Shown here piece after piece: positions 56,227 through 64,000 of a stretch of DNA of 64,000 nt. Every line of letters begins with the position of its first letter. The stretch's first letter is position 1. The position numbers were made by a program, and so were the translations under genes. The notes under the pieces were generated by a model. The model had not been told where the DNA came from, made no database searches, and worked only from the letters and a program-made list of their open reading frames with translations. Source of the stretch: CAMDPA01 sp963825625 (GTDB taxonomy: Bacteria > Pseudomonadota > Alphaproteobacteria > Rhizobiales > Hyphomicrobiaceae); contig CAWGUF010000028.1 in NCBI GenBank assembly GCA_963825625.1, positions 1 to 64,000 of the forward strand. The letters run 5' to 3'.

Positions 56227-56841
56227 ATGGAAAAGATCGACTTCAAGAAAACTCTTGCCAGCCTCTACAAGGCGCCGAAGGGCGAATTCGTCCTCGTCGA
56301 CGTGCCGGACATGCAGTTCGTCAAGGTCGACGGGCAGGGTGATCCGAACACGGACCCAGCTTACAGGCGGGCAATCGAATGGCTCTATTCGGCCAGCTAC
56401 GCGATGAAATTCGCGGTCAGAGCCGCATCGGGACGGGACTATGTCGTGCCTCCCCTGGAAGGTCTATGGTCGGCCGATGATGCTGAGGATTTCGTGGCGC
56501 GCCGCAAGCATCTCTGGCGCTGGACAATGATGATCATGGTGCCCGACTTCGTCGATCGCGCTCACTTCGATGCCGCGCTGGAAAAAGCCGCCGGGAAGCT
56601 TGGCGAACCGCCGGCATCGTTGCGACTGGAACACCTGCATGAAGGGCTTTGTCTGCAGACGCTTTACGTCGGCAGCTACGATGACGAAGGTCCGATACTC
56701 AACAAGCTGCACAACGAGATCATGCCAGCACGCGGCGTGACATTTGCAGGCCCGCACCATGAGATCTATCTGAGTGATGCGCGCAGGACCGCGCCTGAGA
56801 AGCTCAAGACACTTCTGCGCCAACCAATCAAGAGGCTGTAG
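56227..56841 (+). CDS. GyrI-like small-molecule-binding domain protein
   Basis: A 204-residue protein of the GyrI-like/AraC-effector-binding family. The diagnostic stretch is MEKIDFKKTLASLYKAPKGE, then VKVDGQGDPNTDPAYRRAI, YVVPPLEGLWSADDAEDF and WTMMIMVPDFV. It lacks a DNA-binding domain, so it probably binds a small molecule. ATG 56227 is selected by homology, 38 bases after the repeat element. It is followed by the aminotransferase gene after 43 bases. Confidence 0.88.
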   Translation: MEKIDFKKTLASLYKAPKGEFVLVDVPDMQFVKVDGQGDPNTDPAYRRAIEWLYSASYAMKFAVRAASGRDYVVPPLEGLWSADDAEDFVARRKHLWRWTMMIMVPDFVDRAHFDAALEKAAGKLGEPPASLRLEHLHEGLCLQTLYVGSYDDEGPILNKLHNEIMPARGVTFAGPHHEIYLSDARRTAPEKLKTLLRQPIKRL

Positions 56842-56884
56842 CTGATGAGCAGCGGTGAACAGCGCGACAGCGGGGCATCAAAAC

Positions 56885-58072
56885 ATGGTGGTTAAGGCAG
56901 GGCGAGAGTTTCTGGCCATACCCGGACCGACGACGATGCCGGACGACGTTTTGCGCGCGATGCACCGGCCCGCCGTCGACATCTATTCCGGTGATCTCGT
57001 CAAGGTGACCGACAGCCTGCTAAGTGACCTTGGCCTGCTGTTCGGCACCAAGGGGCACGTCTACATCTACATCGCCAACGGGCACGGTGCGTGGGAAGGC
57101 GCACTGACGAATGTACTGTCGAAGGGCGACAAGGTGTTGGTGCTGGACAGTGGTCGGTTCGCGCGTGGCTGGGGTGATTATGCCGCCCGGCTCGGCTGTG
57201 AGGTGGAGGTGCTGCCGGGCGCTTTCTCGCGCGCCATCAGTTCTCAGGAGGTTGAGGCCCGGTTGCGGCGCGATGCGGCGGGCGAGATCAAGGCAATACT
57301 CACCGTTCAGGTCGACACAGCCTCGGGCGTGGTCAACGACATAGCGGCCATCGGTGAAGCTATCCGGGCCGCCGGCCACGAGGCGCTGTTCTGCGTTGAT
57401 GCCGTCGCCTCGCTCGGCTGCATGCCATTCGAGATGGACGCCTGGCACGTCGACGTCGCGATGGCCGCCTCACAGAAGGGACTGATGACGCCGCCCGGGC
57501 TCAGCTTCGTTGCCGCCAGCGACCGGGCGCGCCGTCTGCACAAGCGGGCCGGTCTGCGCACACCGTACTGGGATTGGACGGCGCGCGAGGGCGAGTGGCA
57601 TTACATGAAATACGCCGGCACGCCGCCCGAGCATCTGATGTTCGGATTGCGCGCCGCTCTCGATATGCTTTTCGCCGAAGGACTGGAGAACGTCTTCCGT
57701 CGCCATCGTCTGCTTGGCGGTGCTGTACGCTGCGCGGTGGAGCGCTGGGCCGAGGCGGGCGTGCTGTCATTCAATATCGAAGCTGCCGCTGAGCGCTCGG
57801 ACACCGTTACCGCGGTCGTTATGGCAGAGCCCTATTCACCGGAGCCATTGCTTGCATTCTGCAAGGAGACCTGCGGTGTGGTGCTCGGCATTGCGCTCGG
57901 CGAGATCTCGGGCCGGGCATTCCGCATCGCTCACATGGGCCATCTCAATGCACCGATGGTGCTGGGTACGCTGGGCGTTGTGGACATGGCGCTGAAGCGG
58001 CTCGCCGTCCCACATGGCAGTGGAGGCACCGATGCGGCGATTGCCTGGCTGGCCGAAAACGTTGCGGACTGA
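56885..58072 (+). CDS. PLP-dependent aminotransferase, serine-glyoxylate/alanine-glyoxylate type
   Basis: A 395-residue class V aminotransferase. It starts EFLAIPGPTTMPDDVLRAMH, as in serine-glyoxylate aminotransferase. The PLP Lys lies in AMAASQKGLMTPPGLSFV, the cofactor Asp in FCVDAVASLG, and GISGRAFRIAHMGH-like EISGRAFRIAHMGHLNAPMV near the end binds substrate carboxylate. ATG 56885 is chosen. It could convert serine or alanine with glyoxylate; no other serine-cycle genes are visible. It is convergent with the following GntR gene. Confidence 0.9.
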   Translation: MVVKAGREFLAIPGPTTMPDDVLRAMHRPAVDIYSGDLVKVTDSLLSDLGLLFGTKGHVYIYIANGHGAWEGALTNVLSKGDKVLVLDSGRFARGWGDYAARLGCEVEVLPGAFSRAISSQEVEARLRRDAAGEIKAILTVQVDTASGVVNDIAAIGEAIRAAGHEALFCVDAVASLGCMPFEMDAWHVDVAMAASQKGLMTPPGLSFVAASDRARRLHKRAGLRTPYWDWTAREGEWHYMKYAGTPPEHLMFGLRAALDMLFAEGLENVFRRHRLLGGAVRCAVERWAEAGVLSFNIEAAAERSDTVTAVVMAEPYSPEPLLAFCKETCGVVLGIALGEISGRAFRIAHMGHLNAPMVLGTLGVVDMALKRLAVPHGSGGTDAAIAWLAENVAD

Positions 58073-58194
58073 AATGCGAGCCGCCCGTCATGAAACGCAC
58101 AGCCGGTGTCGCGTACGCAAGGCGCGCGTATATGCGGCTGCCATGTTCGTTTTAGGTTGCCGCGTTCGATTTACGTTGGCGGCGCGCCCGGGCT

Positions 58195-58929
58195 CTAATC
58201 AATGGTGACCCCGTAGCGCATGACTGTCGGCCGGTAGAACGACTGTCGTTGCTCGACACGCCGGTCATCATACGCAACAGCGCAGCGTTCGACGTGCAGG
58301 ATCGGCGCGCCAGGATCGAGGCCAAGTCGTGTGCTCAATTCCCCGTCGGCACGCACAAGGCCAACTTTCTCTTCGGCTCTCGTCACCAGGACACCGTAGC
58401 TGGAGAACACCGTATAGAGATGCTGGCCTGCGGTCATTTGCTTCTCCAGGCGAGGGAACTGAGCCGCTGACAGCAGTGACGTCTCCACGCCGATGGTCTG
58501 GCCCGAAGAGCGCAGCAACTGCCTCACTTCCAGCACGTCACTCCCGTCCATGTCAGGCAGGTACTCGCGGTCGCTGGCCGTTGCGCGCCGACGATTTACG
58601 CTATCCAGCTCGTAGTCGAGGGGCAGGCGCTCTCCATTGCTCGACAACAGTGGACAGAATTTCTGCTCGATCGCACGCGTGGCGAAGCCGGTGACATATG
58701 TGCCCCTCCCTTGCTTGCGGACCACCAGACCTGATTCCTCCAGCCATTCCACGGCACGCCGAATCGTGCCGACGCTCACACCGCATTGCGACGCCAGGAC
58801 GAATTCGTTGGGTAGCGTCTCGCCCGCCTTCCATTCCCCATTACGGATGCGATTGAGAACCATGTCGCGGACCTGGCTGTAGAGCGGCTTGGCCATCGCC
58901 AACCGGCCTCGGCTGTTGTGCAATTTCAT
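58195..58929 (-). CDS. GntR/HutC-family transcriptional regulator
   Basis: A 244-residue regulator: winged HTH (LYSQVRDMVLNRIRNGEWKA, NEFVLASQCGVSVGTIRRAV, wing KQGRGTYV) and a UTRA effector domain (YLPDMDGSDVLEVRQLLRSS, PILHVERCAVAYDDR). Start 58929 has GAGAGG five bases upstream. The longer frame to 58968 would cover the operator-like palindrome and is disfavoured. It probably controls itself and possibly a neighbouring transport/amino-acid gene; the effector is unknown. Confidence 0.9.
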   Translation of the reverse strand: MKLHNSRGRLAMAKPLYSQVRDMVLNRIRNGEWKAGETLPNEFVLASQCGVSVGTIRRAVEWLEESGLVVRKQGRGTYVTGFATRAIEQKFCPLLSSNGERLPLDYELDSVNRRRATASDREYLPDMDGSDVLEVRQLLRSSGQTIGVETSLLSAAQFPRLEKQMTAGQHLYTVFSSYGVLVTRAEEKVGLVRADGELSTRLGLDPGAPILHVERCAVAYDDRRVEQRQSFYRPTVMRYGVTID

Positions 58930-58937
58930 CGGACCTC

Positions 58938-58970
58938 TCGTGCAACTTATAATTGTATTAATTAGCACGA
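58938..58970. promoter_or_regulatory. Nested inverted repeat upstream of the GntR gene
   Basis: TCGTGC at 58938-58943 pairs with GCACGA at 58965-58970. The AT-rich interior contains a second inverted pair, TAATT/AATTA. It lies nine bases upstream of the chosen start, a good place for autorepression. A further near-palindrome, ACAATTTAAAATTG, lies at about 59017-59030. Confidence 0.45.
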
Positions 58971-59091
58971 AATAGCCGGAAGTCCATAGCGCTCAAGCCA
59001 CGCATCAAGACAATCTACAATTTAAAATTGCGGTATCGTGGTTGTCGTGACGGTTGAAAGGTGGGCGCGCGACAGCAATGCGTAGCAGCAG

Positions 59092-59129
59092 CCAAAAACA
59101 AAGCGGCGCCTCCAATCGAAGACGCCGCC
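59092..59129 (-). terminator. Intrinsic terminator of ssb
   Basis: On the reverse strand, GCGGCG (59123-59128) and CGCCGC (59103-59108) pair around a 14-base loop and are followed by TTTGTTTTT, about 27 bases after the ssb stop. The stem is short, but the T-tract is good. Confidence 0.65.
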
Positions 59130-59155
59130 GATGCTGCCGTCTTTAAGGGCCCAGC

Positions 59156-59728
59156 TTAGAACGGGATCTCATCATCCAGTGGCTTGTCGAAGCCCTTGGA
59201 GCCGCCGCCATTGCCACCGCCCCGTGCGGGCGCCCGGCCGCCACCGCCACTGCTCGCCTCGCCGTAGCCGCCGCCACCACCACCGCCGCCGCCAAAATCT
59301 CCACCGCCGCCGTAGCTACCATAGTCACCCGGACCGTCCTCAGCCATCCCGCCGGGGGCTCCCATGCCGCCACCCGCCCGACCGTCGAGCATCGTCAGGA
59401 CCGAATTGAAACCCTGCAGCACGATCTCGGTCGTATAGCGTTCCTGCCCCTGCTGGTCCTGCCATTTCCGCGTCTGAAGCTGGCCCTCGAGGTATACTTT
59501 CGCGCCCTTCTTCAGATACTGCTCAGCAACCTTGCAAAGCCCTTCGTTGAAGATGACCACGCGATGCCACTCGGTACGCTCCTTGCGCTCGCCTGAGACT
59601 TTGTCGCGCCAACTATCGGTCGTCGCCAGGTTCAGATTTGCGATTGGGCGTCCATCCTGCGTGCGGCGGATCTCGGGGTCGCGGCCGAGATTGCCGATCA
59701 GGATCACCTTGTTGACGGAACCGGCCAT
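59156..59728 (-). CDS. ssb: Single-stranded DNA-binding protein
   Basis: A 190-residue SSB: N-terminal OB fold (SVNKVILIGNLGRDPEIRRT, TEWHRVVIFNEGLCKVAEQY, GAKVYLEGQLQTRKWQDQQG). A Gly-rich disordered linker follows, with a run of nine Gly, and then the conserved acidic tip PLDDEIPF that docks partner proteins. It acts in replication, repair and recombination. An SOS box lies 174 bases upstream. In many proteobacteria ssb is divergent from uvrA, but here the upstream neighbour is a DUF1330 gene in the same direction. Confidence 0.96.
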   Translation of the reverse strand: MAGSVNKVILIGNLGRDPEIRRTQDGRPIANLNLATTDSWRDKVSGERKERTEWHRVVIFNEGLCKVAEQYLKKGAKVYLEGQLQTRKWQDQQGQERYTTEIVLQGFNSVLTMLDGRAGGGMGAPGGMAEDGPGDYGSYGGGGDFGGGGGGGGGYGEASSGGGGRAPARGGGNGGGSKGFDKPLDDEIPF

Positions 59729-60048
59729 GTCGGTTGCTCCTTAATAAGACTGGATTGTACCCTTGAACTCGCAGGCGGACGCCCTGGTGACGACCCAGCC
59801 TCACGATTCGCGTTGCATCAGCCTAACGCCGCGGCCCAGCCGCTCCTTGCCCAAATCGCGGTTGTCCACCGCTTTTGCCGCTCACGTTAGGCGAAGAATG
59901 TGTTCACTTAATGTTCCTACATAATCGCTGCTTCGAATTTGCGCAAGGGAGATTATTTGACGCTCGCGTCCTGCAAGCTCTCCACCCCGGGAATGCGACG
60001 CGCGCGGCCCGGCGGGGAGCCTATCGCGCGTCGCCGAAAGAGCTGACT
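59729..60048. other. Intergenic region upstream of ssb
   Basis: A 320-base gap holding the ssb control region, including the SOS box at 59902-59916. A forward open frame (59875-60369) runs through it and antisense to the DUF1330 gene but looks like a shadow. No RNA gene is recognised. Confidence 0.55.
59902..59916 (-). promoter_or_regulatory. LexA-type SOS box upstream of ssb
   Basis: GTTC-ACTTAAT-GTTC on the forward strand, i.e. GAAC-N7-GAAC read toward ssb. This is the direct-repeat LexA box described for alphaproteobacteria. It is 174 bases upstream of the ssb start. If it acts on ssb, the transcript would have a long leader; alternatively it once served a divergent uvrA that is no longer here. 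Confidence 0.65.
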
Positions 60049-60336
60049 TCACGCACCATCCACCGCGATCAAATGACCGTCGGAGGCCGCTTTGCGCAAG
60101 TTGAGCAGCGGCGCATACTCGTTGGAATTGTACCAGGCCTCGAGCTTGCCCATGTCAGGGAACTCGATGATGACGACCCGGCCAGCCGGCACGTTGCCTT
60201 CGAGCGTTTTGGCTGCGCCGCCGCGGGCGAGGAACTTGCCGCCGTAGATGTCGGATGTAGCCGCGACCGCCTTCTTGTACTCGTCGTACTTGCCCTGATC
60301 TTTGACGTGCACGTTGGCGATGAGATAAGCCGGCAT
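60049..60336 (-). CDS. DUF1330 domain protein
   Basis: A 95-residue single-domain protein: AYLIANVHVKDQGKYDEYKK, then GGKFLARGGAAKTLEGN and RVVIIEFPDMGKLEAWYNSN, the DUF1330 (PF07045) pattern with a dimeric alpha/beta-barrel fold. Function is unknown; relatives occur beside oxygenase genes. Start 60336 has AAGGAGGG upstream. It lies 29 bases downstream of the extradiol-dioxygenase-like gene on the same strand, so they are probably one operon. Confidence 0.88.
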   Translation of the reverse strand: MPAYLIANVHVKDQGKYDEYKKAVAATSDIYGGKFLARGGAAKTLEGNVPAGRVVIIEFPDMGKLEAWYNSNEYAPLLNLRKAASDGHLIAVDGA

Positions 60337-60365
60337 GACATTCCCTCCTTGTTGAGCAAACTGCT

Positions 60366-61367
60366 TTAGTCTCGACGCTTCGCCGCATCCCACCAGGGGC
60401 AGACGCCTCGGGTGATCTCATAGTTGCCGGGCATCACCTGCACCGGCGCGCGCTGCCCGTCTTGCGCTGCCTTGCGGCGAAACTCGCGGGCCTTCGCGCG
60501 GCCTTCAGCGGCGAGCCACTGGCGCTCATGGCCCCACAGGCTTGGTCCGTGGTGCACCTCGAAAGGCTCCCAGGACGCAGGGTCCACGGTCTTGCCACCC
60601 CAGCCGTACTCCAGCAGGAAGTCCGAGGGCGTGGTGGCATAGAACGACGTCATGAGATCGTTGGTATGCCGCCCGAGCGTCGTCGAGATGCGCCCCTCCT
60701 CCTCCAATGCCATGTCGTATGTCTGTCCGACATCGTCGAGGCTGCACAATTCCACCATCAGATGATGGATGCCGTCACGCTGGCTCTTGATCAGTGCGAG
60801 CGAATGATGTCGCGGATTGACGTGCATGAAATAGGCGACGAACGGATCCAGGATCCAGTCGCTCAGGCGGAAGCCCAGAATGTCGCGATAGAACGAGAGG
60901 GCCGGCTCCAGATCGCGCACCTGCATCACGATGTGGCCCAACCCGAGGGGCCCCGTGCGGAAGCCTGAGATCGAGCGGCCCGGAGCGAAAGGCGCAGCCG
61001 CTGCCTCCGCGCCATGAAACGCCTCCAGCACATTGCCTGCCGGATCGTGAAAGCGGATGGCCTCCGCGACGCGGCGCTCGTCCGCGCGCGCCCTGGCCAG
61101 TCGTGTGACCACGATCCCATGCGCTTCCAGGTGTGCCGCCAGCCGGTCAAGCGCGCCGGCGTCTGCCACCTCCCAGCCGAACGCCTGTCCGCAATCCGCT
61201 TCCGGCTCGGACGAGACCACGAGCCGCTGTTTGCGGTCGTCCATTCTGAACGCAAGCCGCGTCCGTGTCCGATCCACCAGTTGCATGCCGAGCCAGCGCT
61301 CGCCGAAATCGGCCCAGTCCTCGAGCTTGTTCGAGGCGATGCCGACATATCCCAGCGCTTCGATCAT
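60366..61367 (-). CDS. VOC-family protein, type I extradiol dioxygenase-like (BphC-like)
   Basis: A 333-residue protein with two VOC domain pairs. Opening EALGYVGIASNKLEDWADFG and the C-terminal metal-site segments GLGHIVMQVRDLEPALSFYR (His), PRHHSLALIK (His) and DFLLEYGWGG (Glu) match 2,3-dihydroxybiphenyl-type Fe(II) dioxygenases. It probably cleaves a catechol-like ring meta to the hydroxyls. The C-terminal end (VCPWWDAAKRRD) is longer than a minimal BphC. It is co-directional with DUF1330 downstream and the MFS exporter 51 bases upstream. Confidence 0.88.
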   Translation of the reverse strand: MIEALGYVGIASNKLEDWADFGERWLGMQLVDRTRTRLAFRMDDRKQRLVVSSEPEADCGQAFGWEVADAGALDRLAAHLEAHGIVVTRLARARADERRVAEAIRFHDPAGNVLEAFHGAEAAAAPFAPGRSISGFRTGPLGLGHIVMQVRDLEPALSFYRDILGFRLSDWILDPFVAYFMHVNPRHHSLALIKSQRDGIHHLMVELCSLDDVGQTYDMALEEEGRISTTLGRHTNDLMTSFYATTPSDFLLEYGWGGKTVDPASWEPFEVHHGPSLWGHERQWLAAEGRAKAREFRRKAAQDGQRAPVQVMPGNYEITRGVCPWWDAAKRRD

Positions 61368-61418
61368 GTCGCTCCTCCATCGTGGGAGTTGGCTTCAGGA
61401 CTGCCGCGCAAGGTTACG

Positions 61419-62879
61419 TCACGATGGCGGCCCAGGGAATGGCTTGTGAGCATCGTTGTGGCGGGAACGCGCTTTGCGACTCACAAAGGCAAGAAGCCCG
61501 ACCGCGATGGCGAGCGCAAGTATCGCCGCGGCACAAATGAAGACGGCACGAAAGCCGGCCATGAAAGCTGCCGAGGGATCGCCGCCTCCTGCCGTGGCTG
61601 CTGCTGCGAAATGGTGGTGCAGTGCGGCATGGCCGGCAGCTCCTGCGATGATCCCCAGCGTGCGCGTCAACATGGCAAGGCTGCCTGCAACGCCGCGATC
61701 CCCGATTGGCAGGGCCGCAGTTATGAAATCCGTGTAGGCGACCTGGAACAGGCCGATGCCGATGCCTTGCACGACGAGCGGCAGCATCATGACGAGCATC
61801 GATTGATCGCCGCTCCAGGCCGCAATTCCGCCCAGCCCTGCAGCCGACGTCGCCATGGCCACCAGAGCCGCTGCTTCGCTGCCGACCCGGTGCACGATCC
61901 GCGCCGCGAGCGAGGATCCAACGACCATGCCGAAGCCGGCAAGTGCAAGTGCCAAACCGACTTCGGTGGGCTTCAGGCCGGCGATCCGGACCAGGTAGAA
62001 CGGACCGATCAGCACGACGGCGAATGCGGCATGGTTGGCGATCACGCTGGCGATATTCATCACCGCGAAGACAGCGTCCTTGAACAGCGCCGGCCTGATG
62101 ATCGGATTGTCACGGCGCATCTGCCGCCGGATGAATAATACCAGGATAATGAGCCCCAGCGCGACAGAGAGCGGACGTAGCCACGTCCATGCGCCGCCGT
62201 TGTGGGCGCTCACCGCCAGCAGAATGAGGCAAAGTGCCATCACCAATTGCACGCTGCCCAAGGGATCGAGATCGGCTCGGGTACCGCTGCCGGGGCGCCG
62301 CGGTATCAACCACGACAGCGCCAGCGCCGCAAATACGAATGGCAGTCGTGCCCAGAACACTGCACCCCAGTCGAAGGAATTTACCAGCACGCCGCCTGCC
62401 AGCGGGCCGATCGCTGCTCCGAGTGCCAGCATCGCGGCATATATGCCGAGCACCCGCGTTCGCTTCGTTTCGTCGAAGAACGATGTCGCAAGTGCCGGCG
62501 CGCAACTCAGCACCAGCGCCGCACCCAGTCCCTGCAGCATCCGGCCGGCGAGAAGCACCTCGAAGCTCGTCGCGAACGCGCATGCCGCAATGCCGGCGGC
62601 GTTTGTCGCCAGCCCGGCCTGGAACACCGCGCGATAGCCGAAAAGATCGCCGAGCTTGCCGAAGATCAGCAGCAGGCTGGCATAGGTCAGAACGTATGAG
62701 ATGACCACCCAGCGTATGTCGGACAAGTCACGCCCGAAAGTGCTGATGATGCGGGGAAAGACGACATTGACCGCACTGTCCATTGGCGAGGCGATCGTGC
62801 CGAGGCAGACGATCAGCAGACAAAGTGCCGCGCGATGGCGTGTAAGCGGCGTATCAGAGGCAGGCGAGTGCGGCGGCAT
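61419..62879 (-). CDS. MFS transporter, DHA2 (EmrB/QacA-like) family
   Basis: A 486-residue inner-membrane protein with about 14 hydrophobic segments. The MFS A motif appears as FGKLGDLFGYRAVF, motif C-like GAAIGPLAGGVLVNSFDWG marks a drug:H+ antiporter, and the early PMDSAVNVVFP resembles the DHA2 D1 motif. It likely exports toxic organic compounds or pathway metabolites; context with an extradiol dioxygenase suggests an aromatic substrate. The C-terminus is basic and polar. Confidence 0.9.
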   Translation of the reverse strand: MPPHSPASDTPLTRHRAALCLLIVCLGTIASPMDSAVNVVFPRIISTFGRDLSDIRWVVISYVLTYASLLLIFGKLGDLFGYRAVFQAGLATNAAGIAACAFATSFEVLLAGRMLQGLGAALVLSCAPALATSFFDETKRTRVLGIYAAMLALGAAIGPLAGGVLVNSFDWGAVFWARLPFVFAALALSWLIPRRPGSGTRADLDPLGSVQLVMALCLILLAVSAHNGGAWTWLRPLSVALGLIILVLFIRRQMRRDNPIIRPALFKDAVFAVMNIASVIANHAAFAVVLIGPFYLVRIAGLKPTEVGLALALAGFGMVVGSSLAARIVHRVGSEAAALVAMATSAAGLGGIAAWSGDQSMLVMMLPLVVQGIGIGLFQVAYTDFITAALPIGDRGVAGSLAMLTRTLGIIAGAAGHAALHHHFAAAATAGGGDPSAAFMAGFRAVFICAAAILALAIAVGLLAFVSRKARSRHNDAHKPFPGPPS

Positions 62880-62930
62880 CGCGCATCCTGACCTCCGGTC
62901 CGGCTTCGATCGCCGCGGTGCGATCCCTCA

Positions 62931-64000
62931 TCATTCCTGCTGGCGCTTGCGCCTCAACCCGTCCCAATAGGCTAGCCTCTTTCTGATCTCGCGCTCGAAG
63001 CCGCGCTCGGGCGGAGCATAGAACTGCTGACGCGTCATGCCATCGGGAAAATAATTCTGGCCGGAGAACGCGCCGGGGGCGTCGTGGTCGTATTCGTAGC
63101 CTTCGCCGTAGCCCTCGTCCTCCATCAATCGGGTCGGGGCGTTGAGGATGTGTTTCGGGGGTGCCAGGCTGCCGTGTGCTTTTGCGGCTTTCATCGCCGC
63201 CTTATAGGCGACATAGACGGCATTCGACTTCGGCGCTGTCGCCAGATAGACGACCGCTTGTGCCAGCGCCAGCTCACCTTCCGGGCTGCCGAGGAAGTCG
63301 TAGGTGTCCTTTGCCGCCAACGCCTGCGTCACCGCAGCCGGATCGGCCAGCCCGATATCCTCCACCGCCATCCGCACGATGCGCCGCGCCAGGAACAGCC
63401 GGTCCTCGCCACCGTCCAGCATCCGCGCGAGCCAATAGAGCGCCGCATCTGGATCGGAGCCGCGCACCGCCTTGTGAAGCGCCGAGATCAGATTGTAGTG
63501 CCCATCCCGACCCTTGTCGTAGAGTGGAGCCCGCCGCATCACCAGCTTGGTCAGCGCCTCGCGTCCGATTGGCGACGAGCCCTCCGCAACCGCGGCATAC
63601 ACTTCTTCAGCGAGGTTTATTGCGGCGCGGCCGTCGCCATCGGCCATGCCCTTCAGCGCCTCGCGTGCGTCGACATCGAGCGGCAGCGGACGGCCATCCG
63701 ATGCTTCCGCCCGCGTCAGCAACAGCTCTATCGCGTCGTCATCCAGCCGGTTGAATACCAGCACCGTCGCACGCGACAGCACGGCGGCGTTGAGCTCGAA
63801 CGATGGATTTTCCGTCGTCGCGCCCACCAGCGTGATGGTGCCGTCCTCCATGTGCGGCAGGAAGCTGTCCTGTTGCGAGCGGTTGAACCGGTGGATCTCG
63901 TCGATGAACAGCAGCGTGCCCTTGCCCTGCTCGCGGCGGGCTTTGGCGCGCTCGAAGGCTTTGCGCAGGTCCTGCACGCCGGAGAAGATGGCCGAGAGCT
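62931..64000 (-). CDS. rarA: Replication-associated recombination protein A (RarA/MgsA), 5' end beyond the window
   Basis: AAA+ ATPase of the RarA/WRNIP1 family acting at stalled forks with SSB. The 3' about 1070 bases are present. The frame is open to the window edge, continuing as LSAIFSGVQDLRKAFERAKA. Walker B and sensor regions are LLFIDEIHRFNRSQQDSFLP and TLVGATTENPSFELN. The C-terminal tetramerisation domain includes SDPDAALYWLARMLDGGED and ARRIVRMAVEDIGLADP. Walker A lies outside the window. Confidence 0.95.
   Translation of the reverse strand, partial: LSAIFSGVQDLRKAFERAKARREQGKGTLLFIDEIHRFNRSQQDSFLPHMEDGTITLVGATTENPSFELNAAVLSRATVLVFNRLDDDAIELLLTRAEASDGRPLPLDVDAREALKGMADGDGRAAINLAEEVYAAVAEGSSPIGREALTKLVMRRAPLYDKGRDGHYNLISALHKAVRGSDPDAALYWLARMLDGGEDRLFLARRIVRMAVEDIGLADPAAVTQALAAKDTYDFLGSPEGELALAQAVVYLATAPKSNAVYVAYKAAMKAAKAHGSLAPPKHILNAPTRLMEDEGYGEGYEYDHDAPGAFSGQNYFPDGMTRQQFYAPPERGFEREIRKRLAYWDGLRRKRQQE

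Overview
The window is GC-rich chromosomal DNA of an alphaproteobacterium, most likely of the Hyphomicrobiales (Rhizobiales) or a close relative. The basis is gene order and gene type: miaB-phoH-ybeY-corC-lnt-XRE regulator-metK-trmB, a hairpin terminator/leader, then rimP-nusA-ylxR/L7Ae-infB-rbfA-truB-rpsO-pnp. This is the usual alphaproteobacterial layout, with the PhrR/PraR-type regulator sitting between lnt and metK. An SOS box of the alphaproteobacterial GAAC-N7-GAAC type lies upstream of ssb, and several solitary solute-binding proteins occur, which also fits. No genus can be named from what is visible.

Layout. 1-22.5 kb: tRNA modification, translation, transcription and RNA-decay core, with two non-core insertions: an outer-membrane beta-barrel gene between miaB and phoH, and a reverse-strand Bug/TctC binding protein between truB and rpsO. 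22.5-30.6 kb: catabolic island (cyclase/hydrolase, enolase-superfamily enzyme, TctC binding protein, alpha/beta-hydrolase-like protein, GntR regulator, GST, class III CoA-transferase, carboxymuconolactone-decarboxylase-like protein, enoyl-CoA hydratase). 30.9-33.1 kb: purL. 33.2-45.2 kb: second catabolic cluster, all forward strand: haem-motif/propeller fusion, FAH-family hydrolase, cupin, SDR, phytoene-dehydrogenase-like flavoprotein, E1 alpha, E1 beta, a Uma2 nuclease, a succinate-semialdehyde-type dehydrogenase, two lipocalin-like proteins and E2. 45.4-64 kb: mixed region with a CPA2 antiporter, lutB-lutC, TauE-type exporter, M15 peptidase, AhpD-like protein, yicC-gmk, PPOX-type flavoprotein, TRAP binding protein, GyrI-like protein, PLP aminotransferase, GntR regulator, ssb, DUF1330 protein, extradiol-dioxygenase-like protein, MFS exporter and the 3' part of rarA.

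Two features cut across the window. First, at least 12 genes, including essential infB, nusA and gmk, carry single-base indels or an in-frame TAG. The pattern is best explained by consensus errors in the assembly, not gene decay or recoding. Second, the intergenic DNA carries several structured repeats. The most notable is a roughly 167-bp element built of two long hairpins with related arms, present twice in opposite orientation (16482-16648 and 56023-56188). Others are a 52-bp duplicated palindromic unit after truB, a three-copy 41-bp palindromic repeat after the antiporter, and a five-copy 12-bp repeat upstream of metK.

The two catabolic regions look like pathways for imported organic acids or ring-derived carboxylates: binding proteins capture substrate, CoA-transferase/hydratase and FAH/cupin/SDR enzymes process it, and a 2-oxoacid dehydrogenase (E1-E2, with E3 supplied elsewhere) plus an aldehyde dehydrogenase deliver products to central metabolism. 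The actual substrate cannot be read from the sequence.
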